Below, piece by piece: positions 31,682 through 41,111 of a DNA stretch of 64,000 nt. The first letter of the stretch is position 1. Every line of letters starts with the position of its first letter. A program made the translations under genes and the position numbers. Under the pieces are notes generated by a model. It was not told the DNA's origin and ran no database searches. It was given only the letters and a program-made list of their open reading frames with translations. This DNA is from Photobacterium gaetbulicola Gung47 (GTDB taxonomy: Bacteria; Pseudomonadota; Gammaproteobacteria; Enterobacterales; Vibrionaceae), in the NCBI GenBank assembly GCA_000940995.1, contig CP005973.1, positions 310,001 through 374,000 of the forward strand, in the 5' to 3' direction.

Positions 31682-34549
31682 TTAGAGCGTTTTTTCCTCA
31701 AATCTTTTGTGGTACAGGTCGGCATTAAACTGTTGGGCGGCTTCGATGAGTTCAACATAAGGCTCATCTGCCACGGTGACAAAGCCTATGTTGTAGTTTT
31801 CGCCATCCCAGGCTCGACCGGATGCCGGAGAATCAAGGTACTGGAACCAATGAGCGCCGACGAAATATGGGTTATTTACTACACTCTCCATGTAATGAGT
31901 ATACATTTTTGCGCGTTCAGCCTGATCAGCGACAGTGATAATTCCACCATGGAATAGGCCAGTATCGGTGGAACCAAAATGGAATTCACCAATGACACTG
32001 GGTTTATCTAGCTCTGGCAGTAAGTTTTTCCAATGGGCTTTCTTGCTGTCGTTGAGATCATTGGCATACAGGTTATAGCTCATCACGTCGACGTATTTGG
32101 CAGCGCCACGAGCAATTTCTGGTGTGACCCCCCAGTCGGCAAAACGGGCACCTAGATATAAGTGATTAGGAAGCACTTTTTTAACTTCGGCCTGGACGAT
32201 AGAAAAGTATCGTTCCGATAGTAACTGCAGTAGTTCGGAGTAGTCTTTCCGCATACCTTGTGTCAGTGCCGAGCGGTGCTCAAAGGAAGATTCGAAGGCC
32301 GACCAGGATTCGATCTTACTTTGCCACGCCTGATTAAGCTTTTCTATCGATGAGTATTTGGCTTTCAAGTGCTGGCTGAATGCGGTTTTGGCCGGACTTT
32401 CTTTGCTGTCGTAGCTTAGGGCGTTAATGATAAGGCCATAGTGGTTGGCTTCATTCATTACGTTACCCCAGCTGATTTCGTTATCGACGAAGACGCCTAT
32501 TAGCCATGGGTCATCAATGGAGACATGAGAAGCCACTACCTTGGCCATCTCGCGAGTGCTATTAATAAACTCCGGATCAAATGGATCGTGGATAGGCCCC
32601 CAGTAATCATTACCAGTGCTAATCCGTTTGTGGTCGCCATTGATCCAACCATGTACTTGATAGGCAATACGTTCGCTGCCGTAGAACATAGGATCGATCC
32701 AGTTACCCAAACTGGTGAACCCCCACTCAGTCATTCGGTCGAGGGTAACATCTTTCCAGATCTGCATCGCTTCGGCTTTTTCAGTGCCGTATTTTCGCAT
32801 CAGGTTAGCCCGGTAAAAGCTAAATACTTCGCCTTGTCTTAACGCACCTGAATGAACAAATGGGGCATAGTCGTAATTGACAGCGAGGGGATCATTTCGT
32901 TCGGGTAGCCATTCGAACATTGAGTGGCGTAACGGTGAAGCAATGTTTGCATAATTTGGATCGCCCTTAGTATAGTCAATTCCTGTGATGGTGACTGTAT
33001 CGTCCATACGGACATTATCAAGCCCTGTCATAAAGAATAGGCAGCCTTGAGGGTCAACCAGCGTCCACTTACCATCGAGTTTTTCGGTGCGGAAAAAGCC
33101 TGTCGCCTCTAATTTTGGTCCTTTGTTCCAGCCACCATGAAGGCAGCGGTCAGCCATTGGCGTCGCATTTCCGAGTTGTTCCAGAGCGTGTTGGCCAGCT
33201 AGCTGGAGTTGCTCATCGTTGAGGATTTTTTCTGGCCAATCATCACCGGTAAATTGGCCATATTGGTCGATGATATGCTGGTAGCGTGTTACGTCGGCAT
33301 CAAGGTTCGGGATAAGTCGGACTGCGCCAATTTCGATTTCAGCATCTTTGGTAGGGTTCTGTAGGTATAACTGCAGGCTATGGATATGGCTTGTATTAAG
33401 TGCGGTTTCTCCCCAGCCATAACTGATGGCATGGGCATCATAAGAGCGCTTTGGCGGCTCGCTGCGCATGCCAGAGATCATGGCCCCGGCTGATTGTCCC
33501 AGTGACAGGTAATACGTACTGTCGCTATTGGGTTGAAGTGTTGCAAAACCAGAAAGGCTGTCTGTCACACCGTCTGCAGTGCCTCCTTGCTGGCTATTTT
33601 TAGCTTGATCAACCCGGAAGAATAACTGGACAGCCTCATCGATGGGGTTCGCTATATCAAAGGCAAGGTTGAAATCCCCGAGCTCAGACCAATCCCAGGG
33701 CTGCTTAGGTTGAATAACAAGGTTCGGGTAGTCTTCTGTAGCTGGGAAGGTTATGGATTGTTTGCCGTTTTTGGCTGTTTTGTCGAAAGGGGGAATGATT
33801 GCCGTACTTTGGTCTTGGGCTATACCTGTTTGTTCTCCATGGGTGAAGTCGGAGATGAGTGCCAAGGTAGGCACAGGGCCTGCATTTATCACTCTCTCTT
33901 CGGCTGCTATGAAATCACCGGTGGCATGGGTTAATTCGATATTGTTCATAATAATTGTCTGTGGCTCGATTGGGCCTTGGACATATATTTGAAATTCAGC
34001 CAGTTGCCTGAGATTAAGTTGATTTCCTCCCCAATAACCATCGAATTGACGTTTACTGCCATTGAACAGCATTTCTACTGTTTCGGTGGTATTGGGCGCA
34101 ATCGTGGCAGCATAATTGAGCTGATTCTCTGCGCTACCGATCACACCGAGGTTATCCGACAGTTTTAGGATGATTTTAGCGACTTGGATTCCAGGGTTTG
34201 TGATGTCGAGCTTTAAACTTCCCTTGGCATTCCAGTTCCAGGTGCCATTGTCTGGGGTCATTTTTACATTGGGCCACAAGTTGTGTTGGTTCGCAGCTGA
34301 AACACCGTCGAAGGAGATGGTATAGCCAATAGGCCGATCCTTGCCTGAAGTCATTGTTAAAGGTGTTAGTTGAACATGTTCCGTGGTTACACGAGGCAAC
34401 GACAGGATACCGTCAGATAAAGTGGTTATTGATGAGTCATTCTGCTGTTGTCCTTGCTTAGCATCGCTATCGGCGAGGGCCAGTCCACTCGTTGCCGATA
34501 AGGTGATCGATGAAAGTAAAATGGCAATTTTTGTTTTACGAGTCCGCAT
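31682..34549 (-). CDS. secreted GH50 beta-agarase (exo type)
   Basis: A 955-residue exported enzyme with a signal peptide of ~26 residues (ILLSSITLSATSGLALA). Residues ~45-420 are beta-sandwich, CBM-like modules repeated about twice (WDWSELGDFNLAFDIANP). Residues ~450-940 are the GH50 (beta/alpha)8 catalytic domain. The acid/base glutamate is in FVDNEISWG (E691) and the nucleophile in IGEFHFGS (E855); their spacing fits known GH50 agarases. GH50 enzymes cut beta-1,4 bonds of agarose or neoagaro-oligosaccharides, often releasing neoagarobiose. It is the last gene of the minus-strand operon MFS-GH50B-porin-GH50A and would act outside the cytosol, feeding the porin and symporter. Confidence 0.93.
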   Translation of the reverse strand: MRTRKTKIAILLSSITLSATSGLALADSDAKQGQQQNDSSITTLSDGILSLPRVTTEHVQLTPLTMTSGKDRPIGYTISFDGVSAANQHNLWPNVKMTPDNGTWNWNAKGSLKLDITNPGIQVAKIILKLSDNLGVIGSAENQLNYAATIAPNTTETVEMLFNGSKRQFDGYWGGNQLNLRQLAEFQIYVQGPIEPQTIIMNNIELTHATGDFIAAEERVINAGPVPTLALISDFTHGEQTGIAQDQSTAIIPPFDKTAKNGKQSITFPATEDYPNLVIQPKQPWDWSELGDFNLAFDIANPIDEAVQLFFRVDQAKNSQQGGTADGVTDSLSGFATLQPNSDSTYYLSLGQSAGAMISGMRSEPPKRSYDAHAISYGWGETALNTSHIHSLQLYLQNPTKDAEIEIGAVRLIPNLDADVTRYQHIIDQYGQFTGDDWPEKILNDEQLQLAGQHALEQLGNATPMADRCLHGGWNKGPKLEATGFFRTEKLDGKWTLVDPQGCLFFMTGLDNVRMDDTVTITGIDYTKGDPNYANIASPLRHSMFEWLPERNDPLAVNYDYAPFVHSGALRQGEVFSFYRANLMRKYGTEKAEAMQIWKDVTLDRMTEWGFTSLGNWIDPMFYGSERIAYQVHGWINGDHKRISTGNDYWGPIHDPFDPEFINSTREMAKVVASHVSIDDPWLIGVFVDNEISWGNVMNEANHYGLIINALSYDSKESPAKTAFSQHLKAKYSSIEKLNQAWQSKIESWSAFESSFEHRSALTQGMRKDYSELLQLLSERYFSIVQAEVKKVLPNHLYLGARFADWGVTPEIARGAAKYVDVMSYNLYANDLNDSKKAHWKNLLPELDKPSVIGEFHFGSTDTGLFHGGIITVADQAERAKMYTHYMESVVNNPYFVGAHWFQYLDSPASGRAWDGENYNIGFVTVADEPYVELIEAAQQFNADLYHKRFEEKTL

Positions 34550-34575
34550 TACTTATTCCTTTCTTAATCAAAAAA

Positions 34576-34595
34576 GGCCATCAAAGATGATGGCC
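34576..34595 (-). other. intercistronic hairpin (porin / GH50A)
   Basis: GGCCATC pairs with GATGGCC in the 53-bp junction. There is an A run on its left on the + strand, so on the minus-strand transcript it is followed by U residues. It may act as a partial terminator or RNA stabiliser. Confidence 0.5.
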
Positions 34596-34602
34596 CAAGG
34601 GG

Positions 34603-35892
34603 TTACCACCATGCTTCAAATTGAGCGCCGAAGGTTAACGCATCGGCTTTGCCAGTCGTCACTCCGTTATTCAGGTCTAGATCCCAACGGTCATAGGCAA
34701 GGGTTTCGACATCCTGTTCGGCGTAGGTGACAAAGAAGCGAATTACTGGGCGATCCCAAAAACCACCAGCGAGATGAAGGTTTTGCGATAGAGTGGCTTT
34801 GTAACCCGAGTTAGTGCCATCATCGGTAGTATCGATGGCCGTGATATCGATAAACTCGTAGCCTAACTCCAGCTCGGTCGAGGTACGCGAGTTCCAGGTA
34901 TAGGTATTACGGGCAACAAAAGCGTTCCAGTGGGAGTCTTTGATGCGGATGTCATTGCGACGGCGGGCATCTTCATCGAAACTGGCGGTTTCATGTTGCC
35001 AAATGTATGACAGCGTGTAGCTGTCCGTTAGAGTATGGATACCCTGCCAGAAGCCGCCAATTTGATAATCAGGCAACGCTTCCCAGCTGCGGGTCATTGA
35101 GCCAGAGGCGTTTTTCGAATAGCGGACAAAGAGCTCGTCGTAACCCGTACGACTTAGCAACAAAAGCTTAGAGGCTAATTGGTAGGCATTAGGTTTGTCA
35201 TCAGTTTTATTTTCTGAGTCAGGACTGAAAGGTGTGCCGTAGTTGGCATAAAGATTGAGGGTCAGATTATCAGAGAGCTCAATGAAGGAGAGGGAGCTGG
35301 TAAAGGCAACCAACTCGCCTGCACCGTCTTGCGGAGCTTCTTCGTAAATGTTTCGCGTGACACCTAGGTGTAGCTTGCCAAACCCGAGGTCGTAGTTTTC
35401 AATCCCGAAGCCCAATCCATCATTGGACATCGGTTGAGAATCGGTCAGGAAGGTTTCTACCCGGTTGAAGTAGCGCTTACCGGCCCAGATGGTTGCTTCT
35501 GGGTTGGATGGAACAACCCCTGCACTCTTGATGGCTAGTTCATCAAGCGCCAAGCCGCCATCACCATGAACAATGTTAGAGTGAATTGCCCAATCCATGT
35601 CGTTCTGTTGCGCCCAGCCGTAACCTAGATGTAATTCAAGCCAATTGGCCTCATTACCGAGACGGCCACCGGAAGAGTTGGTATAGGTATTACCGGGTAG
35701 GCGAAAAATGTTCACACCATTATTGGCCCAATCATAGCCACCTGGGCTAAGAATATCGTCATTGGTAATACCGATTCCGCCTTTAGCGTAACCATGGAAT
35801 GTAAAACCCTCTTCATTGGCATTGGCATTGGCGGTTAAAGCAAATAATACACAACTGGAAAGTGCCGTATATTTTAGTAATGTTTTGTTCAT
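34603..35892 (-). CDS. LamB-type carbohydrate porin
   Basis: A ~429-residue outer-membrane beta-barrel of the maltoporin family. It has a signal peptide (ALSSCVLFALTANANA), an N-terminal strand FTFHGYAKGGIGI, the LGNEANWLELHLGYGW block matching LamB's RLGNE motif, IWAGKRYFNR, alternating hydrophobic strands, and a C-terminal FGAQFEAWW, very similar to LamB's closing strand. It should admit agar oligosaccharides into the periplasm. The ATG at 35892 is preferred over 35898 because AAGGA then has a 6-base spacing. It lies between the two GH50 genes in one operon. Confidence 0.92.
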   Translation of the reverse strand: MNKTLLKYTALSSCVLFALTANANANEEGFTFHGYAKGGIGITNDDILSPGGYDWANNGVNIFRLPGNTYTNSSGGRLGNEANWLELHLGYGWAQQNDMDWAIHSNIVHGDGGLALDELAIKSAGVVPSNPEATIWAGKRYFNRVETFLTDSQPMSNDGLGFGIENYDLGFGKLHLGVTRNIYEEAPQDGAGELVAFTSSLSFIELSDNLTLNLYANYGTPFSPDSENKTDDKPNAYQLASKLLLLSRTGYDELFVRYSKNASGSMTRSWEALPDYQIGGFWQGIHTLTDSYTLSYIWQHETASFDEDARRRNDIRIKDSHWNAFVARNTYTWNSRTSTELELGYEFIDITAIDTTDDGTNSGYKATLSQNLHLAGGFWDRPVIRFFVTYAEQDVETLAYDRWDLDLNNGVTTGKADALTFGAQFEAWW

Positions 35893-35963
35893 CATCATTC
35901 CTTGTGAATATGTAAGCGTAGAAATTAAAAATTGATCATTGTGTGAAAATCAGGTGCAGAAAC

Positions 35964-35987
35964 CCCTGACCTACTAAAAGGCCAGGG
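35964..35987 (-). other. intercistronic hairpin (GH50B / porin)
   Basis: CCCTGACCT and AGGCCAGGG form a stem with one internal mismatch in the 105-bp junction of the operon. Confidence 0.5.
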
Positions 35988-36003
35988 CGTTTATTGTTAA
36001 AAA

Positions 36004-38259
36004 TTATTTTGTTAGTTGATTAAATCGCTGTTGATAAAGGGAGCTATTAATGGTTTTCGCAGCATTTACCATGCCGTCATAGGGGACGTCTGTGACAGAG
36101 ACAAAGCCTATGTTGTAGTTCTCCCCATCAAAAGAGCGCCCGGTAATAGGCGAATCAATATATTGGAAATAGTGGCAGCCAATAAAGTAAGGATTATCAA
36201 CAACACTTTGGACGTAGCGCTCATACATTTCCCCGCGCTCATCCTGGCTTTCTGCCGAGACTAATCCAGGGTGGAAGAAGCCGGTATCACGGGCCCCGAA
36301 GTGGAATTCCCCAATGATGCTTGGCATATCGATTTCTTCCAGGAACGTCCAAGGTTCTGGGTGCAATCCTTCCTTGTAGTAGTTGTAACTGACCACATCT
36401 GCGTGTTTGGCGCAGGCTCGGACCACCTCTGGAGTCATTCCCCAGTCGGCAAAACGGGCACCTAAGTACAAGTGGTTGGGTAACTCTGCCTTGACGGCTT
36501 GGCTGACAATACGAAAATATTCTGAGGCATAGGTTTCCAATAAAAGGGCATAGTCTTCACATTGGGCCTCGTTATGCGCTAAATCACAGACACCTTTGGC
36601 GACAATTTCCCATGAAGTGAATTGGGTGGACCAAGCCTGGTTCAATGCTTCTATAGTTTGGTATTTTTCTTGTAGCACCGTCATAAAGACTGCTTTGGTT
36701 GGAGACTCAACGGCATCACGGCTCAAAGTATGGATAGGAATGCCATACTGGCCTTGGATCGTACCCATTCGTCCCCAGCTTTTTTCATTATCAATAAAGA
36801 TGCCGACACACCATGGTGAGCCTTGGATTTCTGCTTTGACTTGCTGAACAGTCGCGATGGCACGCTGTTCGAACTGTGGATCAAACGGATCGGGTAGTGC
36901 AGTCCAGAAGTCATCACCGCTACTGACGGTTTTAAAGTCCCCGATAATCCAACCATTGGCAAAGAAAGGGATCTTTTCGTTGCGATAAAACTCGGGTGCA
37001 GCCCAGTTTCCCAAACAGGTAAAGCCCCAGTTGAGCATGCGATCTATGGTGACATCACTCCAGATCTGACGGTAGTTCTCGCCATATTTTCGCTGCAAGT
37101 TGGCGGCATAAAAGCTGAAGGTTTCGCCTTGTGCTGTTGGTCCTTCCCACAGCTCACGCATGTAACCGTAATGCTCTGCCAGTGGGTCGTCGTAACTAGG
37201 TAGCCAGTTGAAACAATTCCTGCGCATATCGCTGGCGATAAAGGCTGTTTGTTTTGCTTCGCTCGAGACGGTAACTTTTTCAATGGAATCTTCCGGGGTG
37301 AGATCATCGGCTTGGCGCTGCTCTATCTTTGAATGATCGTAATCAACTCCAGTCATGGTGTAGGCATTGGCAAGACGGATAATGTCGATACCCGTTGCAA
37401 AGTACGGATAACCTTCTGGATCGATCAAAGACCATTTGCCGTCGATCTTCAAAGTGCGGAAATAACCAGTTGCTTCAAATTGTTTAGCGCCGGTGTAGCC
37501 ACTGAACGTTGAGCGTTGGGGCATTTTTCCTGCTTTCAATGTTTCCAATTCAGCATCTTTTAATGCTAGAAGTTGGGATTCAGAATGTACTTTCTGAACA
37601 TAGTCGACATTGGCATTCTGGCCGAATTTATCAATGATCCCTGTTAGGTAATCAGGGTTGGTGGGTGGCGATTGGATTAGGCGGAAATTACTTAATACCA
37701 GCTCATGATCAAGTAACGAGCCATGAATGCTGAGTTCAATTTTACAGATGCTGGTTAAATCAATATTGATAGCACCCCACATCCAAGTTGCATATTCGTA
37801 AGGTGTGTCAAAAGGTGCAGGATTGGAGCGCAGACCGGAATAATGGTTGGTTTTACCTTGTAAGTAATCTCCTTTTAGCTCACAAATATACGTTCTAGGA
37901 TTACGGCAAGCAGGAATAGTGATGGAACGGCTGTGCATTTCATCTTGTGTATTAAAGATATTAATAAACACTTGGGTTGAGTGATTGGCTAAGTTTGAAG
38001 CATCAAAAGCAAAACTGAAATTAGGGAGCTGACTCCAATCCCATGGCATTTCCGGTACAAGATTGGTAGCGGTGTAAAAGTTATCTTTGGCACGGCTAGT
38101 TATTCTTACCCCGTATTGATTTTCACCAACAGGGGTAATAAAAGCATCGGTATGGAGAAACATAAGTTCATTGGGTAATGATTCTCGAGAGAAATTGAGT
38201 AAACGGTGCTCTTTGAGGTAAGGCACTTTTTGTGTGGGTTCAATGATTGAAGTAGACAC
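36004..38259 (-). CDS. cytoplasmic GH50 beta-agarase
   Basis: A 751-residue GH50 enzyme clearly paralogous to the exported one in the same operon, but without a signal peptide (it begins MSTSIIEPTQKVPYLKEHRL) and with only one N-terminal beta-sandwich module. The acid/base is in FIDNEKSWG (E492) and the nucleophile in IGEFHFGA (E651). Its likely role is to cut imported neoagaro-oligosaccharides into neoagarobiose inside the cell, feeding cytosolic GH117. It lies 84 bp downstream of the MFS symporter gene, which fits uptake of oligosaccharides longer than a disaccharide. Confidence 0.93.
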   Translation of the reverse strand: MSTSIIEPTQKVPYLKEHRLLNFSRESLPNELMFLHTDAFITPVGENQYGVRITSRAKDNFYTATNLVPEMPWDWSQLPNFSFAFDASNLANHSTQVFINIFNTQDEMHSRSITIPACRNPRTYICELKGDYLQGKTNHYSGLRSNPAPFDTPYEYATWMWGAINIDLTSICKIELSIHGSLLDHELVLSNFRLIQSPPTNPDYLTGIIDKFGQNANVDYVQKVHSESQLLALKDAELETLKAGKMPQRSTFSGYTGAKQFEATGYFRTLKIDGKWSLIDPEGYPYFATGIDIIRLANAYTMTGVDYDHSKIEQRQADDLTPEDSIEKVTVSSEAKQTAFIASDMRRNCFNWLPSYDDPLAEHYGYMRELWEGPTAQGETFSFYAANLQRKYGENYRQIWSDVTIDRMLNWGFTCLGNWAAPEFYRNEKIPFFANGWIIGDFKTVSSGDDFWTALPDPFDPQFEQRAIATVQQVKAEIQGSPWCVGIFIDNEKSWGRMGTIQGQYGIPIHTLSRDAVESPTKAVFMTVLQEKYQTIEALNQAWSTQFTSWEIVAKGVCDLAHNEAQCEDYALLLETYASEYFRIVSQAVKAELPNHLYLGARFADWGMTPEVVRACAKHADVVSYNYYKEGLHPEPWTFLEEIDMPSIIGEFHFGARDTGFFHPGLVSAESQDERGEMYERYVQSVVDNPYFIGCHYFQYIDSPITGRSFDGENYNIGFVSVTDVPYDGMVNAAKTINSSLYQQRFNQLTK

Positions 38260-38310
38260 AGTAAAACCTCATTGGGTGCGGGAGTGGGGTTGCTTTTTGT
38301 AAATACAGGG

Positions 38311-38334
38311 GAAAGGGCACCGAAATGCCCTTTC
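38311..38334 (-). other. intercistronic hairpin (MFS / GH50B)
   Basis: GAAAGGGCA pairs perfectly with TGCCCTTTC around CCGAAA in the 84-bp junction. Confidence 0.55.
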
Positions 38335-38343
38335 CATTGGTCG

Positions 38344-39612
38344 TTAAGCTGCTGCTAGCGATTCTTTATTAGTATCAACAGCGGATTTTTTGCTGCTGAG
38401 GGTAAAGAAGGCAAGAATAGTCGCGGCTGCAGCAAATAGACCGAAATAGATGTAGCTCAAGGCAAAACCGTGGGTGTCATACATAACGCCCATTACCGGT
38501 GCTGCAATGGCGGTAAAGATGTTGTTGACGACCTGGAAACCAAACATATAAGTGAATGAGTTAACCTTTTTGTTAAATTGCTCGGCAATATAAGCAAAGA
38601 CAGAAACAATAAGCAGTGGGTTAACAATACCGAACAGTAGTTTGGCAAAGACCGCCATGTAGAGGTTCTTCTCACCAAGACCGGCATAACCAATAAGAAG
38701 TAGGAAAGAAGTGATACCGAAGGCGGTGAGGATCAGGCTACCTTTTGCACCAATTTTCCTGATAACAAATGGCACCGCTGCACTGACAAAGAACAGGAAG
38801 AAAGCCGTAATACCATCCATGTTGGAGCTAAAAGTGATGCCTTGCTCCTGAGTTTCGAAGAAGCTGACAAAGTAGCGGGTAAATTGGGACATTGATGTCC
38901 AGAAGACAACAGAAATGGTGCCCGCGTAAGTCATAAAGGCCCACATTTTAGGGTTTTTCAGCAGTTGGATAACATCATGTTTTTCGATTTTTTCCGCTGA
39001 AATAACATGGTTGTCGGCATTATCAAGATGTTTGACTTTCAGCATAGCGATGAACATCAGCATCAATGCAGCAGCAACACTACAAGCAACGAAGATCAAA
39101 TCAGGGTTGATGTTGTATAGGAAGCCAGCAAGGATGGCTGATAGCCCCCACGCTGCAATACCAAAACCATTAACAAGACCAAAGTCATAGTCATGGCAGC
39201 GGGCAAAGCGCTCGCTGTAGGAAGCAATGACACCACTACCAGCCTGGAAAAGTAGACCAAGATATATGGCTCCGATAATGACACCAAACTTGAAGGTCGA
39301 TGGATCTGCCAATAATGGGCCATAGACATAGATATAAAAGGGGCCGATAAGTAAGCTGAGAGCGGCAATAAAGTACATTAGATGTTTCTTCAAGCCAAGT
39401 TTGTCTAGCATGTAGCCAAAGGCCGGTTTGAACAGTACTGCGAGTCCAGTTTGTAAACCAAAGAGCACACCAATTTGTGAACCGTCAATGCCAATTCGAT
39501 CATTGAGCCATACGGCAAATAATGAGCCAGAGCTCAGTGACCAGAAAAAGTTGTAGAAAAAATAGGCGAGGCATATTTTCGCCATGGCTAATTTGTTCGA
39601 GTCGGTATTCAT
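38344..39612 (-). CDS. MFS oligosaccharide:H+ symporter (LacY-like)
   Basis: A 422-residue carrier with 12 hydrophobic segments of the oligosaccharide:H+ symporter branch (LacY, RafB, CscB). Typical features are the N-terminal aromatic stretch ICLAYFFYNFFWSLSSGSLFAVWLND, LFGLQTGLAVLFKPAFGYMLDKLG, and the FARCHDYDFGLVNGFGIAAWGL block, which corresponds to the LacY TM4-TM5 substrate region. It is the first gene of the agarase operon, so it probably imports neoagaro-oligosaccharides into the cytosol for GH50B and GH117. The ATG at 39612 has TGGAG 5 bases upstream and is preferred over 39633. Confidence 0.9.
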   Translation of the reverse strand: MNTDSNKLAMAKICLAYFFYNFFWSLSSGSLFAVWLNDRIGIDGSQIGVLFGLQTGLAVLFKPAFGYMLDKLGLKKHLMYFIAALSLLIGPFYIYVYGPLLADPSTFKFGVIIGAIYLGLLFQAGSGVIASYSERFARCHDYDFGLVNGFGIAAWGLSAILAGFLYNINPDLIFVACSVAAALMLMFIAMLKVKHLDNADNHVISAEKIEKHDVIQLLKNPKMWAFMTYAGTISVVFWTSMSQFTRYFVSFFETQEQGITFSSNMDGITAFFLFFVSAAVPFVIRKIGAKGSLILTAFGITSFLLLIGYAGLGEKNLYMAVFAKLLFGIVNPLLIVSVFAYIAEQFNKKVNSFTYMFGFQVVNNIFTAIAAPVMGVMYDTHGFALSYIYFGLFAAAATILAFFTLSSKKSAVDTNKESLAAA

Positions 39613-39681
39613 TGTAACTCCATCCATTTTCAAAGCTGCAGGTAAAGGGGATAACCCCGATATTTACGTCGATAAACAAAT

Positions 39682-39858
39682 ACTAATAATATTAGTGTTA
39701 ACGATCAAAATATTAGTTGTGCATTTTGGGTTTTTGTCACACTACCAACTAAATATATTAGTAAATAGGAGATCTTTGGCACACTTTTATCGTTTTTACA
39801 TGTGTTTAAAGGGGGGTGAGGGTGTGGTTTTGAGCTTTCTTTTTGGTAATAATATTAG
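39682..39858. promoter_or_regulatory. operator cluster between the agarase operon and lacI-2
   Basis: Three copies of the agar-locus palindrome lie in the 408-bp divergent region: ACTAATAATATTAGT (39682-39696, perfect 7-1-7), ACTAAATATATTAGT (39748-39762, imperfect) and GGTAATAATATTAGT (39844-39858, one arm degenerate). A further half-site (aatattagt) lies at about 39709-39717. This fits repression of the minus-strand operon plus autoregulation of the regulator. Confidence 0.6.
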
Positions 39859-40020
39859 TATTGTGGGTATAAGGTCTCCTAAGCTCGAAGGTAACCGTAA
39901 AGTCTAATAGTGTTTGAGGGTGGCGGTTTAATGCTTGTAAGCTTGGTAGGAGCTAACTATGTCAAGGTGTCGAATTTATGGTAAAGTTTCTCAATCGCAG
40001 CGGGCATAATGAAGTAAATA

Positions 40021-41037
40021 ATGGCAAAAAAAGTAACAATGATGGATATCGCCCGAGCAGCTAATGTCTCACAAACAACGGTATCCTTGGTACTCAATCA
40101 ATCTCAATCTATACAGATTTCTGATGAAACACGCAATAAAGTGCTGTCGGTAGCCGATGAACTGGGTTATGCCAAGAAGTTATCGTTTTCAAGAAGTCAG
40201 GAGCCGAAGAAGATTGCCCTAATTTTGGACTCCATTTCTGATCACGACCCATTTATGGATGCTATCAGTACCATCTGGAACTCTGCCTGGGAGTACAATT
40301 ATCTGATTTCTACCTTCTACTTTGGTAACAATCCAAACCTAGAACAGCAAATTCAGGCTGAAATTAGCTGCAACCAAACGTATGTTGGGGTGATTTACGC
40401 TTCGTCAGTAACGCGTCGTGATTTGGCTCTGAAAATCAAATCTGAACTGCCAACAGTATTGTTGAACTGCAGTGCCAAAAATAATCCATCCCTGCCATCT
40501 ATTTTGCCAGCTGATTTACATGGCGGCTATGTTGCAACGGAGCACTTGTTGCATCAGGGATACAAGAACATTGCCATTATCACCGGAGAGGCTTGGATGG
40601 AATGTTCTAACCAGAGGCTAGAAGGCTACAAGCAGGCCTTAATCGATCATAATTTGGTGCCTAAATCAGCTTACATTGTTGAGGGAGACTGGTCGCTAAA
40701 CAAAGCTTATAAACAAACCTTGAATTTACTGGCTTTAGCAAATCGTCCAGATGCTATCTTCTGTTGCAGTGATTACATGGCAATGGGATGTTATCAGGCA
40801 ATTAACGAGTCAGGACTAAGGGTTGGTAAGGATATAGCCGTTATAGGCTATGACAATGCAAGTCATGGTCGGGAGTTAGAACCACAACTTTCCTCTGTTG
40901 AGTTACCCTATGCACGCATGGGGGAGGAGGCTCTTATAAGGGTTGACTCATTGGTTAAACAGCAGCCTTTGATGCAGCTGGCAATGAGTATTCCGAGCGA
41001 ATTATTTATAAGGGGCTCTACACCAGGAGTTGAGTGA
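40021..41037 (+). CDS. LacI-family regulator 2 of the agar locus
   Basis: A 338-residue LacI-family protein, a near-twin of the regulator at 30575: same length, same N-terminus (MAKKVTMMDIAR), same recognition helix (SQTTVSLVLN) and nearly the same effector-domain blocks (ILPADLHGGYVATEHLL, CSDYMAMGCYQAI, LSSVELPYARMGEEALIRVD). The hinge segment (LGYAKKLSFSRSQEPKK) again lacks the PN motif and hinge leucine. It is divergent from the agarase operon with several palindromes between, the normal arrangement for a local repressor. Two near-identical regulators suggest a duplication and possibly heterodimers. Confidence 0.93.
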   Translation: MAKKVTMMDIARAANVSQTTVSLVLNQSQSIQISDETRNKVLSVADELGYAKKLSFSRSQEPKKIALILDSISDHDPFMDAISTIWNSAWEYNYLISTFYFGNNPNLEQQIQAEISCNQTYVGVIYASSVTRRDLALKIKSELPTVLLNCSAKNNPSLPSILPADLHGGYVATEHLLHQGYKNIAIITGEAWMECSNQRLEGYKQALIDHNLVPKSAYIVEGDWSLNKAYKQTLNLLALANRPDAIFCCSDYMAMGCYQAINESGLRVGKDIAVIGYDNASHGRELEPQLSSVELPYARMGEEALIRVDSLVKQQPLMQLAMSIPSELFIRGSTPGVE

Positions 41038-41065
41038 AGACAGCTTTCTGTTTAGACAAGAACAA

Positions 41066-41089
41066 AAAGAGCCTCAAGTGAGGCTCTTT
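41066..41089. terminator. bidirectional terminator between lacI-2 and the nucleosidase gene
   Basis: AAAGAGCCT pairs with AGGCTCTTT around CAAGTG, between convergent genes, with A/T runs on both sides. Confidence 0.85.
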
Positions 41090-41111
41090 GTTTGTCTGCT
41101 TGGAAGGCTTA

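Noticed and set aside
34383..34730. Plus-strand ORF spanning the GH50A/porin junction
   Set aside because: It is antisense to two well-supported genes and has no ribosome-binding site or recognisable motif.
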